Shown piece after piece: positions 1 through 9,074 of a stretch of DNA of 32,495 bases. Both the position numbers and the translations under genes were made by a program. Source of the DNA: Flavobacteriaceae bacterium (GTDB lineage: Bacteria; Bacteroidota; Bacteroidia; Flavobacteriales; Flavobacteriaceae). Location of the stretch: contig JAFMLQ010000022.1 of the NCBI GenBank assembly GCA_017852075.1, positions 1 through 32,495 on the forward strand, read 5' to 3'. The first letter of the stretch is position 1. Each line of letters begins with the position of its first letter. A model generated the notes under the pieces. The model made no database searches. It was not told the origin of the DNA and saw only the letters and a list, made by a program, of their open reading frames with translations.

Positions 1-14
1 ATTTTTTTTAAAAT

Positions 15-2360
15 TTACTTCATCTTAGTAATTTCAAAAAGATAGCGAAAGTGATTTCTTTCTTTGACAGTACCCGTTTTAGCTCTTTTCTTTGCTTCTT
101 TGTGCAAGTTATTTTGAAGCGCTTTTAAAGAGGCTTTTAAGCGCGGATTTAATTTCTTCTCTTCTGAAAGCATTTTAATGTGTTCCGCAAAACGAATTTG
201 GAGTACCATTCTGGAATCATCCAAAGGGGTTTTAGAATCGATTATACTAGAGTAAATTTCCTCTAGGAGCGCGTCGGGAGAAAGTCCCACCCCCTCGAGT
301 GTCAATCCAGCAGAGAGCATCCTATTGAGCCTCACTACGCTTAAAATTTGATATAAGGCACTGTATTGAATGTTTTGCAATCGTTCCAAACCTCCCTCTT
401 TTTTGATTTTTGAAATCAATTCAGGATCTACCAGCCAATTTTGTGTACTCCAAAGGTGTACGTCTAGAAAACTTAGAGCTTTTCGCTGTTCTGAAGCAGC
501 AACATTTTTATAGGGAGTATTTTGTTGTCCTTTGAACATTAAGGTTTCATTTATTCCACCAATCATTTTGACCACATGATAGACATAACGTCTATATACT
601 CCTAGGAGTTCATTGTACAATTCGTTCAAGTCCTCATAAGACTGTCCTTCAGAGGTTGTCCATTCTTCAAGATTTTGTGCTACTATTTTTAAATTTTTTA
701 GTCCGTATTTACTTGCTTTTACTGGATCATCACCTATGTTTTCGGTTTGTGTATCAGGATCATTCCCCCCAGATCCGAACATAAAAATTGGATTCATACT
801 TTTTTCATCTACCATTTTTTTCAAGGAAACTTTTTCCGTTTCAGAAGTTTCCCCGATGTAATAGCGATAGCCCCATTCGATGGCATAATCGTCGTAAGGG
901 CCCAATTGACGTACAAAGCGGATGTTTTCATCACCTGGCTGAGCTATATAGTTGTACCGTGCATAGTCCATGATGGTGGTAGCAATTCCCATTTTTTGGG
1001 TAAAACTACCTGATCGAAGAGAATCTACAGAATAAGCAGCACTAGCTTTCATATTATGTGGAAGCCCAAGCGCATGACCGATTTCATGAGATATGACGCG
1101 GCGCATCATTTCTCCAATTTCTTCTTCAGAAGTATTTAGTGTTCTCGCTTTGGGATTGGCTGCTCCGGTTTCTAAGAGATAACGATTGCGGTAAGAACGC
1201 AAATGGTTGTGATACCAGATGATATCACTTTCAATAATTTCACCTGTACGTGGGTCTGACACACTAGGCCCTGTGGCATTTCTTGTAGTAGATGCAACAT
1301 AGCGAACGGTAGAATAGCGCACATCTTCAGGGCTAAAATCAGGATCTTCTTCTGGACTTGGAGGATCTTTTGCAATTATCGCATTTTTAAATCCTGCCTT
1401 TTCAAAAACTTGCGCCCAATCCTCTATGCCTTGTTTAAAATAAGGGCGCCATTTGAGTGGCGTTGCGGGATCCAGATAATAGACAATTGGTTTTAGGGGT
1501 TCTACGAGTTCTCCCCGACTGTAAGCATCTTTATCCTTGGGTTCTAACCTCCATCTTCTGATAATTTCAATATTGTCTGATTTTAACGCCTCCGAGCTGT
1601 AATTGTATTTTCTCAAACTAAACCAGCCCACGCGAGAATCCGCATAACGCACTGGCATAGGGTTTTCAGGTAATAGAATGAGGGAATGGTTGACTTGAAA
1701 ACTGAATGTTTGTGCGCGATTATTTCGGGGAGGTTTATTGGCGCTGTAGGTTAGGGTATGACGAATTTCTACATTATTGGGAAAACATTTGATGGTGTCA
1801 ATAAAGCTGCGTTTGGGATCGACATTGCCGATACCAAATTGTTTTTTTTGTGAAGAGCGTAAAATATTAAATCCTGGAGAATCTGTTTTAAAGTAGCTAC
1901 TCACATCAATTAAGAACCGATCGGTTTCTTTGTTTTTGATTGGAAAGGTTGCTAAAATTGGAGGGAAATTATTTTGTGATACACTTTGTGCTATAGGATC
2001 CTCTTGATCAGCAATATTGATATAGCTTTTTTGAGTGAGAACAATTTGAGATCCCTTTTTAGAAAAGTGAATGAGTTGTTCACTGGTTTTGGACCCTGCA
2101 TTTTGATAAGCTTGAAAATTTGCAGGAAATTGAACAAAACGTGTGACCATCAGCAAATCCTTGTCCAATAAATCATTTCCAATTTCAAAATAAATTTCAC
2201 CCTCTTTGTGATAAGAAATTAGTAAGCCCACCTGTTTTTTTAGGCCTTTGGTTAGGGAGTCAATCGATTTTTTATCATCCTCTTTTAACTTAGGCTTTTG
2301 TGCCATAGTGAGACTGTAGTTCAAAAAAAGAAATAATAGGAATAGGTGTGATGTTCGCAT
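15..2360 (-). CDS. Secreted zinc-dependent metalloprotease (DUF5118/DUF5117/DUF4953 family)
   Basis: A 781-residue secreted protein. It opens with a signal peptide (hydrophobic stretch around residues 6-20, then TMAQ, cleavage about residue 21). The central catalytic motif is HEIGHALGLPHN, with H425, E426, H429 and H435 giving the extended HExxHxxGxxH zinc site, followed by a TIMDYARY stretch that resembles a metzincin Met-turn. The N-terminal half (about 30-280) matches the layout of DUF5118 plus DUF5117, and the catalytic half that of DUF4953, all common in Bacteroidota proteins of 750-850 residues, so the length is normal. The physiological substrate of this family is not known to me. The ATG start directly precedes the signal peptide. 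The gene is divergent from the BNR protein, with 92 bases between the two starts. All key residues are present and there is no frameshift. Confidence 0.9.
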   Translation of the reverse strand: MRTSHLFLLFLFLNYSLTMAQKPKLKEDDKKSIDSLTKGLKKQVGLLISYHKEGEIYFEIGNDLLDKDLLMVTRFVQFPANFQAYQNAGSKTSEQLIHFSKKGSQIVLTQKSYINIADQEDPIAQSVSQNNFPPILATFPIKNKETDRFLIDVSSYFKTDSPGFNILRSSQKKQFGIGNVDPKRSFIDTIKCFPNNVEIRHTLTYSANKPPRNNRAQTFSFQVNHSLILLPENPMPVRYADSRVGWFSLRKYNYSSEALKSDNIEIIRRWRLEPKDKDAYSRGELVEPLKPIVYYLDPATPLKWRPYFKQGIEDWAQVFEKAGFKNAIIAKDPPSPEEDPDFSPEDVRYSTVRYVASTTRNATGPSVSDPRTGEIIESDIIWYHNHLRSYRNRYLLETGAANPKARTLNTSEEEIGEMMRRVISHEIGHALGLPHNMKASAAYSVDSLRSGSFTQKMGIATTIMDYARYNYIAQPGDENIRFVRQLGPYDDYAIEWGYRYYIGETSETEKVSLKKMVDEKSMNPIFMFGSGGNDPDTQTENIGDDPVKASKYGLKNLKIVAQNLEEWTTSEGQSYEDLNELYNELLGVYRRYVYHVVKMIGGINETLMFKGQQNTPYKNVAASEQRKALSFLDVHLWSTQNWLVDPELISKIKKEGGLERLQNIQYSALYQILSVVRLNRMLSAGLTLEGVGLSPDALLEEIYSSIIDSKTPLDDSRMVLQIRFAEHIKMLSEEKKLNPRLKASLKALQNNLHKEAKKRAKTGTVKERNHFRYLFEITKMK

Positions 2361-2452
2361 TTTGTTTTTTTTACAATATCAAAAAAAATGATAGATTTTA
2401 ATTGTTTGAGCGCGAATAAAATGTAATTTGGAATTACTTAAACAAAATACTT
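2361..2452. promoter_or_regulatory. Divergent promoter region between protease and BNR gene
   Basis: This short AT-rich spacer lies between two divergent start codons and so must hold both promoters. On the plus strand, TTG at 2402-2404 followed by TAATTTG at 2424-2430 resembles the Bacteroidota -33/-7 pair (TTG and TAnnTTTG), but the -7 element is one base short of consensus. No clear element was found for the minus strand. Confidence 0.35.
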
Positions 2453-5400
2453 ATGAAATCATTGGTTCTCTCTTCATTGTGCGTGCTCTTATTTGTTCCT
2501 TTTCAATCTGTAGAAGCTCAAAAACGAAAAAGTAACACAACTACCAAAGCAACTCCTGAGGTATCTTTAGATGCTTTTTCACTTCGTAACGTAGGCCCAG
2601 CCTTTCTATCAGGAAGGATTGCAGACATCAAAACCCATCCAGAAAACGAAAATGTATGGTATGTAGCTACGGGATCTTCTGGGGTTTGGAAAACCAACAA
2701 CGCAGGAACCACATGGAATCCCATTTTTGACAAGCAATCTTCATATTCTACGGGATGTATTACATTGGATCCGTCCAATCCCGACATCGTATGGGTTGGG
2801 ACAGGTGAAAACGTGGGAGGAAGACACGTGGCCTATGGAGATGGAGTATACCGAAGTGATGATGGAGGAAAGACATGGAAAAACAAAGGTTTGAAAACTT
2901 CGGAACATATCTCAGAGATCATTGTACATCCAGACAATTCTGACGTTGTATGGGTGGCAGCTCAAGGCCCTCTTTGGACCAAAGGTGGAGAACGGGGACT
3001 TTACAAAACGACCAATGGAGGTACTACGTGGAAGAAAGTTTTGGGGAATGACCAATGGACTGGGGTCACCGATATTATGATCGATCCTAGAAATCCACAG
3101 ATTCTTTATGCAGCGACTTGGGATCGACACCGAACCGTGGCTGCGCTGATGGGCGGAGGGCCTGGAACCGCTATATACCGATCTGAAGATGGGGGCGATA
3201 ATTGGACAAAACTCAGTAATGGCCTACCCAAATCTAATATGGGTAAAATCGGGCTTGCCATTTCGCCTCAAAACCCTGATGTTGTCTATGCGGCTATCGA
3301 ATTGGACAGGAAATCTGGAGCCGTATATCGTTCTTCAAATCGAGGGGCATCGTGGGTTAAAATGTCTAATACAGTTTCAGGAGGAACAGGACCGCATTAC
3401 TATCAAGAGCTTTTTGCCAGTCCGCACGAATTTGACCGTTTGTATTTGATGAATGTGCGTGTCCTTACATCAGGTGACGGTGGAAAAACATTTGTACAGT
3501 TAAAAGAAAGTGATAAACATTCTGACAACCATGCCATTGTATTTAAAAAAGACGATCCTAATTATATTATGTTAGGAACCGATGCAGGTATATATGAAAC
3601 TTTTGACAATGCAGAAACATGGAGGTATATCAAAAACCTTCCTTTGACCCAATTCTACAAGGTTGCGGTAAACAATGCTGAGCCTTTTTACCATATTTTT
3701 GGAGGTACGCAAGACAACGGCTCTGCAGGTGGCCCCTCAGCCACGGATGAACGTGAAGGAATTGCAAATAAACACTGGTACAAAACACTCTTTGCGGATG
3801 GGCACCAATCGGCTACCGATCCCGTGTATAATGATATCATTTATGCAGAAACCCAACAAGGGGGGTTGTATCGTGTGGATTTGACTACAGGTGAACAAGT
3901 TTCCATTCAGCCTAAAGCCCGTCTAGGAGAACCCCACGAGCGTTTCAACTGGGATGCTCCAATTTTGGTTAGTCCACACAATCCTAAGCGTCTCTATTTT
4001 GCTTCATATCGCGTTTGGAAGTCAGAAAGTCGCGGAGATGACTGGGAACCCATCTCGGGAGATTTGACTCGAAACGAAAACCGTTTGGCACTTCCTATCA
4101 TGGGACGTACACAAAGTTGGGATAATGCTTGGGATGTAGGAGCCATGTCCAACTACAATACCATTACTTCTCTAGCAGAATCACCTGTACAAGAGGGATT
4201 ACTCTATGCAGGTACTGATGATGGTTTTATTCAAGTATCAGAAAATGGAGGAGATAGCTGGAGAAAAATTCCTGTCACTGCACTCGGATTGGCTCCGCGT
4301 ACTTTTGTCAACGATATCAAAGCTGATTTATTCGATGCCAATACCGTCTATGTTGCCTTGGATAATCACAAAGAAGGGGACTTTAGTCCGTATTTGTTTA
4401 AAAGTACAGACCAAGGTAAAACCTGGAAATCCATCAGCGGGAATATACCAGATCGAACGTTGGTATGGAGAATGGTTCAAGATCCAGTAAAAAAGAATCT
4501 GCTTTTTGTTGGAACAGAATTCGGAATTTACACTTCTCTAAATGGGGGAGAAGAATGGCATAAACTAGGGGGTGCACCTACGATATCTTTCAGAGATCTG
4601 GTCATTCAAAAGCGTGAAAATGATTTGGTTGCTGCTTCTTTTGGACGCGGGTTTTTCATATTGGATGATTACAGTGCTTTACGAGAATTTACAGATGATA
4701 ATCTGAAACAAAAAGCAAAACTCTTTACTCCACGAACTGCGAAATGGTTTGTTCCTAGAAGTAATATTGGCAATACAGGGGCTGATTATTATTTTGCAAA
4801 AAATCCCACCTATGGAGCGGTATTTACTTATCATTTGGCAGAAGATTACAAAACAGCCAAAGAACATCGCACAAAAAAAGAGGCTGATCTGAACAAGAAA
4901 AATGCAAACATTCCCTTTCCAGGATGGGATGCATTGGACGCAGAACGGGAGGAGCAAGCTGCTCAAGTTGTACTCAGTATTCAAGATAGTAAAGGCAATG
5001 TGATCAATAAAGTGAGTCAAAAAGCAAGTAAAGGAAGTCACCGTATTGCATGGAATTTCACTCACTTTAATCCTTATGCAGTTTCGGATCGTTCTTCGCA
5101 GACCAATCGGGGAGGTGCTTTGGCAAAGCCAGGTACTTATCAAGCTTCATTAGCTTTAATTCAAAACGGTAAAGTAACTCCCTTAGATGGACCTATTTCT
5201 TTTGAAATAAAAGCGATTCGTGAGGGTGTATTAAAAGGCATTGATACAGATGCCTATAACTCATATCTTGCTGAAGTTACCTCTGTATATAGTTCGATTG
5301 CTGCAGTTCAAGATGTATTGTCACAAAGTGTCAAAATGCATAAAGCGATGAAAATTGCTTTGAGTAGAGCGAAGATTCTTCCAGGCGCCATTGAAACTAA

Positions 5401-5704
5401 ACTCGCCGAGTTAAATGCGGATTTGATTCGTATAAATAAAGGAATTTCAGGTAGCCCTTCTCGTAGTGAAGTAGGTGAGCGTAATCCTTCTGGAATTCGA
5501 AATTATTTGTCTACAGCTATGACTGGTTTGCAAAATTCATATGGCCCAACACCTTTACATGCCAAGAGTTTAGAAATAGCTAAAACCCTTTTGTCTGAGT
5601 TAAAAACCGAAGTCAAAACCATAAGTGAAACCCGAATTCCTGCGATAGAATCTGCTTTAAAAGCCGCAGGAGCTCCTTACATCATGGGGCAAGGAATAGA
5701 GTAA
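2453..5704 (+). CDS. Secreted BNR/Asp-box repeat protein, sortilin (VPS10)-like beta-propeller
   Basis: A 1083-residue exported protein with a signal peptide ending near VEAQ (residue 23). From about residue 40 to 740 it carries around eleven Asp-box/BNR repeats of the form S-x-D-G-G-x-T-W, for example YRSDDGGKTW, YKTTNGGTTW, YRSEDGGDNW and FKSTDQGKTW. These predict one or two beta-propellers like those of sortilin/VPS10 and 'WD40/YVTN/BNR-like' proteins. The last 300 residues contain a beta-rich segment (about 830-920) and a helical tail with no recognisable catalytic motif. Proteins of this size and design are frequent in Bacteroidota and are often labelled glycosyl hydrolase, but the sialidase arginine triad is not apparent, so I do not assign enzymatic activity. 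It is followed by a strong hairpin terminator. Confidence 0.85.
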   Translation: MKSLVLSSLCVLLFVPFQSVEAQKRKSNTTTKATPEVSLDAFSLRNVGPAFLSGRIADIKTHPENENVWYVATGSSGVWKTNNAGTTWNPIFDKQSSYSTGCITLDPSNPDIVWVGTGENVGGRHVAYGDGVYRSDDGGKTWKNKGLKTSEHISEIIVHPDNSDVVWVAAQGPLWTKGGERGLYKTTNGGTTWKKVLGNDQWTGVTDIMIDPRNPQILYAATWDRHRTVAALMGGGPGTAIYRSEDGGDNWTKLSNGLPKSNMGKIGLAISPQNPDVVYAAIELDRKSGAVYRSSNRGASWVKMSNTVSGGTGPHYYQELFASPHEFDRLYLMNVRVLTSGDGGKTFVQLKESDKHSDNHAIVFKKDDPNYIMLGTDAGIYETFDNAETWRYIKNLPLTQFYKVAVNNAEPFYHIFGGTQDNGSAGGPSATDEREGIANKHWYKTLFADGHQSATDPVYNDIIYAETQQGGLYRVDLTTGEQVSIQPKARLGEPHERFNWDAPILVSPHNPKRLYFASYRVWKSESRGDDWEPISGDLTRNENRLALPIMGRTQSWDNAWDVGAMSNYNTITSLAESPVQEGLLYAGTDDGFIQVSENGGDSWRKIPVTALGLAPRTFVNDIKADLFDANTVYVALDNHKEGDFSPYLFKSTDQGKTWKSISGNIPDRTLVWRMVQDPVKKNLLFVGTEFGIYTSLNGGEEWHKLGGAPTISFRDLVIQKRENDLVAASFGRGFFILDDYSALREFTDDNLKQKAKLFTPRTAKWFVPRSNIGNTGADYYFAKNPTYGAVFTYHLAEDYKTAKEHRTKKEADLNKKNANIPFPGWDALDAEREEQAAQVVLSIQDSKGNVINKVSQKASKGSHRIAWNFTHFNPYAVSDRSSQTNRGGALAKPGTYQASLALIQNGKVTPLDGPISFEIKAIREGVLKGIDTDAYNSYLAEVTSVYSSIAAVQDVLSQSVKMHKAMKIALSRAKILPGAIETKLAELNADLIRINKGISGSPSRSEVGERNPSGIRNYLSTAMTGLQNSYGPTPLHAKSLEIAKTLLSELKTEVKTISETRIPAIESALKAAGAPYIMGQGIE

Positions 5705-5723
5705 AAATTCGTTTAGATCGATT

Positions 5724-5754
5724 AAAAAAGGCTGCCAAGAGCAGCCTTTTTTTT
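5724..5754. terminator. Bidirectional rho-independent terminator
   Basis: A perfect six-base G+C stem, GGCTGC (5730-5735) and GCAGCC (5741-5746), with a five-base loop, is flanked by an A-run on the left and a T-run on the right. The T-run terminates the plus-strand BNR gene. The A-run serves the convergent MscS gene on the minus strand, whose stop codon (5753-5755) overlaps the edge of the element. Confidence 0.9.
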
Positions 5755-7009
5755 AGGGGTTTTGGATGGGAAGACTTGGGCTTAGTTCAAAACACTCCAA
5801 AGAAAAATACTTGGTGGAAGCTAAAAGATGGTCAAAAATATCAGCCGAAATATGTTCGTAGTTCTTCCATTCTTTATCTATACTAAAAACATAAACCTCC
5901 AAAGGAATCCCTTGGGACGTTGGAGCTAATTGTCTGCACATTACAGTCATTTCTGAATTGATCATTGGGTGATTCTCAAGGTAGGCTTCAGTATAATAGC
6001 GGAACAAACCCAAATTGGTAAAGTTTCGTCCGTTGATCAATACATTCTTATTTACCTTCTTTGCTGCATTGGCAGTTTCAATTTCAGCACCTTTTTCTTT
6101 AACATATGAGGTTAAAAGTTCTATCTGCTCTATTTTTTTTAATTCTTCAGCTTCTAAAAAACGAATACTACTGACTTTTATAAGTAAGGATCGCTTGATC
6201 CTTCTTCCTGCAGATTCACTCATACCTCTCCAATTAATGAACGATTCCGAAATCAACTTGTAAGTAGGAATTGAGGTGATCGTTTTATCAAAGTTTTGAA
6301 TTTGAACTGTAGAAAGACTTATGGATATGACATCACCATCAGCCTTATTTTGGGGCATACTGATCCAATCTCCAATCCGAACCGTATCATTTATTGCAAT
6401 TTGTACACTAGCAACAAAACCTAAGATTGTATCTTTAAATACAAAGAGTAAAACTGCGGACAAAGCTCCTAGAGCAGTAACAAAATTCCATACGTCTTTA
6501 CCTGTTAAGATGGATAAAATCAAAATACCCCCCATAAACCAAAGGAAAATCATTACAACTTGAAGATAGCTATCGAGGGGTTTATCTTTTAGTGCAGGTA
6601 CGGTTTTGAGGTAATCGTTAATTGTTTTTAAAACACCCCGTACAAGAGAAATAAAAAAGATTACAAAGAGCGTCTCAAGAATAACCCTTGAGCCATTAAA
6701 AAGAAATTCGTAATGGGACTCAAATAAGTCGGGTATATACGCATAAAGAAAAAAGAGAAAAGGGATATAAGACAAGAGTCTGGGCACTTTATTTTGGAGT
6801 AACAAATCATCGAAAGAAGTTTTGGTTCTTCGCGAAACACGATTAAATACTCCGATAATAATTTTTCGAGATACCCAAAAAATCACCCAACCTATCAAAA
6901 GAATAAGGATAAATAACAGAAGTAATGTCAAGTTTTCTGTCCAAAATAAAGACAATCCCTTTGCTTCTAGAGCTTGAGAGATGTAAGTTTTTAAATTCAA
7001 AGAATTCAT
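5753..7009 (-). CDS. Mechanosensitive ion channel, MscS family
   Basis: A 418-residue inner-membrane protein. Four or five hydrophobic segments (about 25-45, 75-92, 105-125, 150-170 and 180-205) precede a soluble beta domain. The pore-lining helix and the start of the beta domain are recognisable in ALGALSAVLLFVFKDTILGF followed by DTVRIGDWI, the usual MscS arrangement, and continue into a cytoplasmic alpha/beta domain. Members of this family open under membrane tension to release solutes on osmotic downshift. The longer N-terminal membrane part is closer to the YbdG/YnaI-type subfamilies than to the 286-residue E. coli MscS. The ATG start is unambiguous. The gene stands 110 bases downstream of the decarboxylase on the same strand and ends at the bidirectional terminator. 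Confidence 0.88.
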   Translation of the reverse strand: MNSLNLKTYISQALEAKGLSLFWTENLTLLLLFILILLIGWVIFWVSRKIIIGVFNRVSRRTKTSFDDLLLQNKVPRLLSYIPFLFFLYAYIPDLFESHYEFLFNGSRVILETLFVIFFISLVRGVLKTINDYLKTVPALKDKPLDSYLQVVMIFLWFMGGILILSILTGKDVWNFVTALGALSAVLLFVFKDTILGFVASVQIAINDTVRIGDWISMPQNKADGDVISISLSTVQIQNFDKTITSIPTYKLISESFINWRGMSESAGRRIKRSLLIKVSSIRFLEAEELKKIEQIELLTSYVKEKGAEIETANAAKKVNKNVLINGRNFTNLGLFRYYTEAYLENHPMINSEMTVMCRQLAPTSQGIPLEVYVFSIDKEWKNYEHISADIFDHLLASTKYFSLECFELSPSLPIQNP

Positions 7010-7119
7010 AGAATCTATTTTTGCTAAAATAACTTTTTATTAGAAAATTTCAATTTTTGTTTTGTAATGAGGTACAAGTTAAAGTGCCAAGGAATTATTT
7101 GAAGAAGAGGTGCTTAGAT

Positions 7120-8586
7120 TCAGGTGTTAAATAGTTTTGCAGCACACTTTTCAATAGCCTTAACTAAAGTGTAGTAGTCTTCGGAACTACTTAAAGGATT
7201 CATCAATACTGTTCTCAGATAACGTTTATCATGGATTACACAGGAGGTAATATAAAATTCCCCAGAATTGATCAATTCATAGCGGAGGGCGAGTTGTTGT
7301 TGGTCATCAATTTGATCGGGTTTGTATTGAAAACACAAAATATTGGATTGAGGAGGGTAGGGGCAGTAAAAGTTTTGATTTGCATTTAAGATGGCGTATA
7401 GATCAAGGGCTTGTTGAAAGCTATTTTCAATAAATTTCACCATAGCACTTTCTCCTTCTAACGCAAAACTCCAAAAGAGTTTGGTTCCTAAAGCGGACTT
7501 GGTACATTCTACAGTAAATGGCATGGAATCCATACCAATGACCTCATTTTCATGAAAAACATAGCTTCCTTTTTGGTGAAAACTGTTCCACATTTGCTCT
7601 TGGTTTTTAAATAGAACTGCGGTACACAAAGCGGGTACTCTCAACATTTTATGTGCATCCCAAATCACAGAGTCGGCTTGTTGGATACCTTGGACTAATT
7701 TTTTGTATCGCTCAGAGAGCAGCGCTACCGCGCCATGGGCACCGTCAACATGAAACCAAAGTTGATTTTTTTTACAGAATGAAGCCATTTCTTCAAGTGG
7801 ATCAAATAGACCCGTAGAGGTGGCACAGGCATTGGCAACGACAGCCATTACCCTTTTTCCTTCTTCTTTAGTTTTCTTATACACGTCTTCCAAAGCATCG
7901 GTAACTATGACTTCATTTTCATCCACAGGTACAGGAACAAACGCTTTTTTGCCCATTCCCATTATGGAAAGAGCCCTCATGATAGAGTAGTGGGAAGTGC
8001 TGGGGCCCATTACCACCAAATCTTTTGGACTGCCTTCTTCCCATGCCTCTGGGGCAATTGCTGCTCGAGCAGCAGAAAGTGCAGTCAAGTTTGCAATAGA
8101 ACCTCCATGAGTCAAAATCCCACTGCCGTTTTCAGTGATTCGACTAAAATCACATAAATCTTTTCCTTTAAACCAACCCAACTGGCGCAACATCCAATGA
8201 ATCATAAACCCCTCCAGAGTAGCTCCAGCTGGTCCCATTTCATACAATGAGCTGGGATTGTTTATGGTTCCGTGTATCCATTCAGGAATGCCAGACAAAT
8301 CATGAGGAACTGCTACTTGATGCCCTAGATATTTGGGGTTTTTAAGATGATTGGTGTTTTGGAGATAGGTAGTAATAAATTCTTGAAGTTGTGTTGTGTT
8401 TTCGAAGCCCTTTTCAAAAATTGGTTTTACCATCAGCGCTTTTGCAATTTCTTCGGGTGTCTTTTGATTTAAAACGTCACTCGGTTCAGATAGACTTTCA
8501 CGAATATAGTTTTCTAGCGCCGTAGCTACAATTTCATGAGTGGGACCAAAGGGCAATTTAGTTGCAGTTTGATTTCGTATGTTCAT
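7120..8586 (-). CDS. Pyridoxal-phosphate-dependent decarboxylase (group II amino acid decarboxylase)
   Basis: A 488-residue cytoplasmic enzyme of the PF00282 family (fold type I). The motif DAHKML contains the PLP Schiff-base lysine, K313. Upstream, HVDGAHGA supplies the aspartate that pairs with the pyridine nitrogen, and GSIANLTALSAAR resembles the phosphate-binding region. Length and motif order fit the group that includes aromatic L-amino-acid, glutamate and L-2,4-diaminobutyrate decarboxylases. The sequence alone does not fix the amino-acid substrate. The ATG start lies 10 bases after the stop of the DUF983 gene, suggesting co-transcription. The protein is complete, with no missing catalytic residue. 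Confidence 0.85.
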   Translation of the reverse strand: MNIRNQTATKLPFGPTHEIVATALENYIRESLSEPSDVLNQKTPEEIAKALMVKPIFEKGFENTTQLQEFITTYLQNTNHLKNPKYLGHQVAVPHDLSGIPEWIHGTINNPSSLYEMGPAGATLEGFMIHWMLRQLGWFKGKDLCDFSRITENGSGILTHGGSIANLTALSAARAAIAPEAWEEGSPKDLVVMGPSTSHYSIMRALSIMGMGKKAFVPVPVDENEVIVTDALEDVYKKTKEEGKRVMAVVANACATSTGLFDPLEEMASFCKKNQLWFHVDGAHGAVALLSERYKKLVQGIQQADSVIWDAHKMLRVPALCTAVLFKNQEQMWNSFHQKGSYVFHENEVIGMDSMPFTVECTKSALGTKLFWSFALEGESAMVKFIENSFQQALDLYAILNANQNFYCPYPPQSNILCFQYKPDQIDDQQQLALRYELINSGEFYITSCVIHDKRYLRTVLMNPLSSSEDYYTLVKAIEKCAAKLFNT

Positions 8587-8596
8587 CTTCCGTAGT

Positions 8597-8971
8597 TTAT
8601 TTTTTTAGTGATTTGGGATCGTATTTAAAAAAGAATCCCGCCCAAATTACTTTTGAAAGTGCATTGATATAAGGCATTAAAAGGATTAAGGTCCCACAGA
8701 TTATAAAAAAAACACGCAGCAGATGGCCTGTCATTCCAAAAAACAAAAGAATCAAATAAACAGCAATGCTTATTGCTACACCCAGTCCATAGGACACGTA
8801 CATAGAGCCATAAAAAAAACTCGGCTCAATTTTAAACCGTTGATTGCATTTTGGACAGCTTTCATTGACTTTATTGAACTTATTCAGTTGGTAAGGATGC
8901 GCTTCCAAAAGGTTTCCTTTTCTGCATTTCGGACACTTTAAAAAAAGTATAGCGAGGAGTTTTTTGATAAT
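8597..8971 (-). CDS. DUF983 family small membrane protein, probable non-ATG start
   Basis: A small protein with a zinc-ribbon-like N-terminus and two hydrophobic segments. The second CPKC motif (SCPKCNQRF) is followed by FFYGSMYVSYG and a membrane hairpin, the hallmark of DUF983. The frame stays open upstream of the TTG at 8908 for another 21 codons and encodes KCPKCRKGNL, the first cysteine pair that the family always carries. I therefore extend the gene to the ATT codon at 8971, the first sense codon after an in-frame stop. No ATG, GTG or TTG lies in that extension. Starting at 8908 would give a 103-residue protein lacking the first CxxC. Function is unknown; the gene is probably co-transcribed with the decarboxylase 10 bases downstream. 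The gene identity is secure, the exact start is not. Confidence 0.75.
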   Translation of the reverse strand: MIKKLLAILFLKCPKCRKGNLLEAHPYQLNKFNKVNESCPKCNQRFKIEPSFFYGSMYVSYGLGVAISIAVYLILLFFGMTGHLLRVFFIICGTLILLMPYINALSKVIWAGFFFKYDPKSLKK

Positions 8972-9074
8972 TTATTTTTTTCAAAAATACGCTTTTTTGT
9001 TTTTTTCATTTGATGAAAATAACGGCATTATTTCAATAAAATAAATCTTTCTTTTTTGGCTATGGACTTATTTT

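Noticed and set aside
4679-5143. Minus-strand open frame of about 154 codons inside the BNR gene
   Set aside because: It is antisense to a well-supported secreted protein, has no family resemblance and an odd composition rich in Cys, Ile and Ser.
2453-5704. Calling the BNR protein a sialidase or glycosyl hydrolase
   Set aside because: Asp-boxes only show the propeller fold; the arginine triad and other catalytic residues of sialidases were not identified.
9015-9035. Possible terminator hairpin downstream of the nine-gene run (AAATAA...TTATTT)
   Set aside because: The stem is AT-only with a bulge and lacks a clean T-run at the right distance, so it is likely chance in AT-rich DNA.
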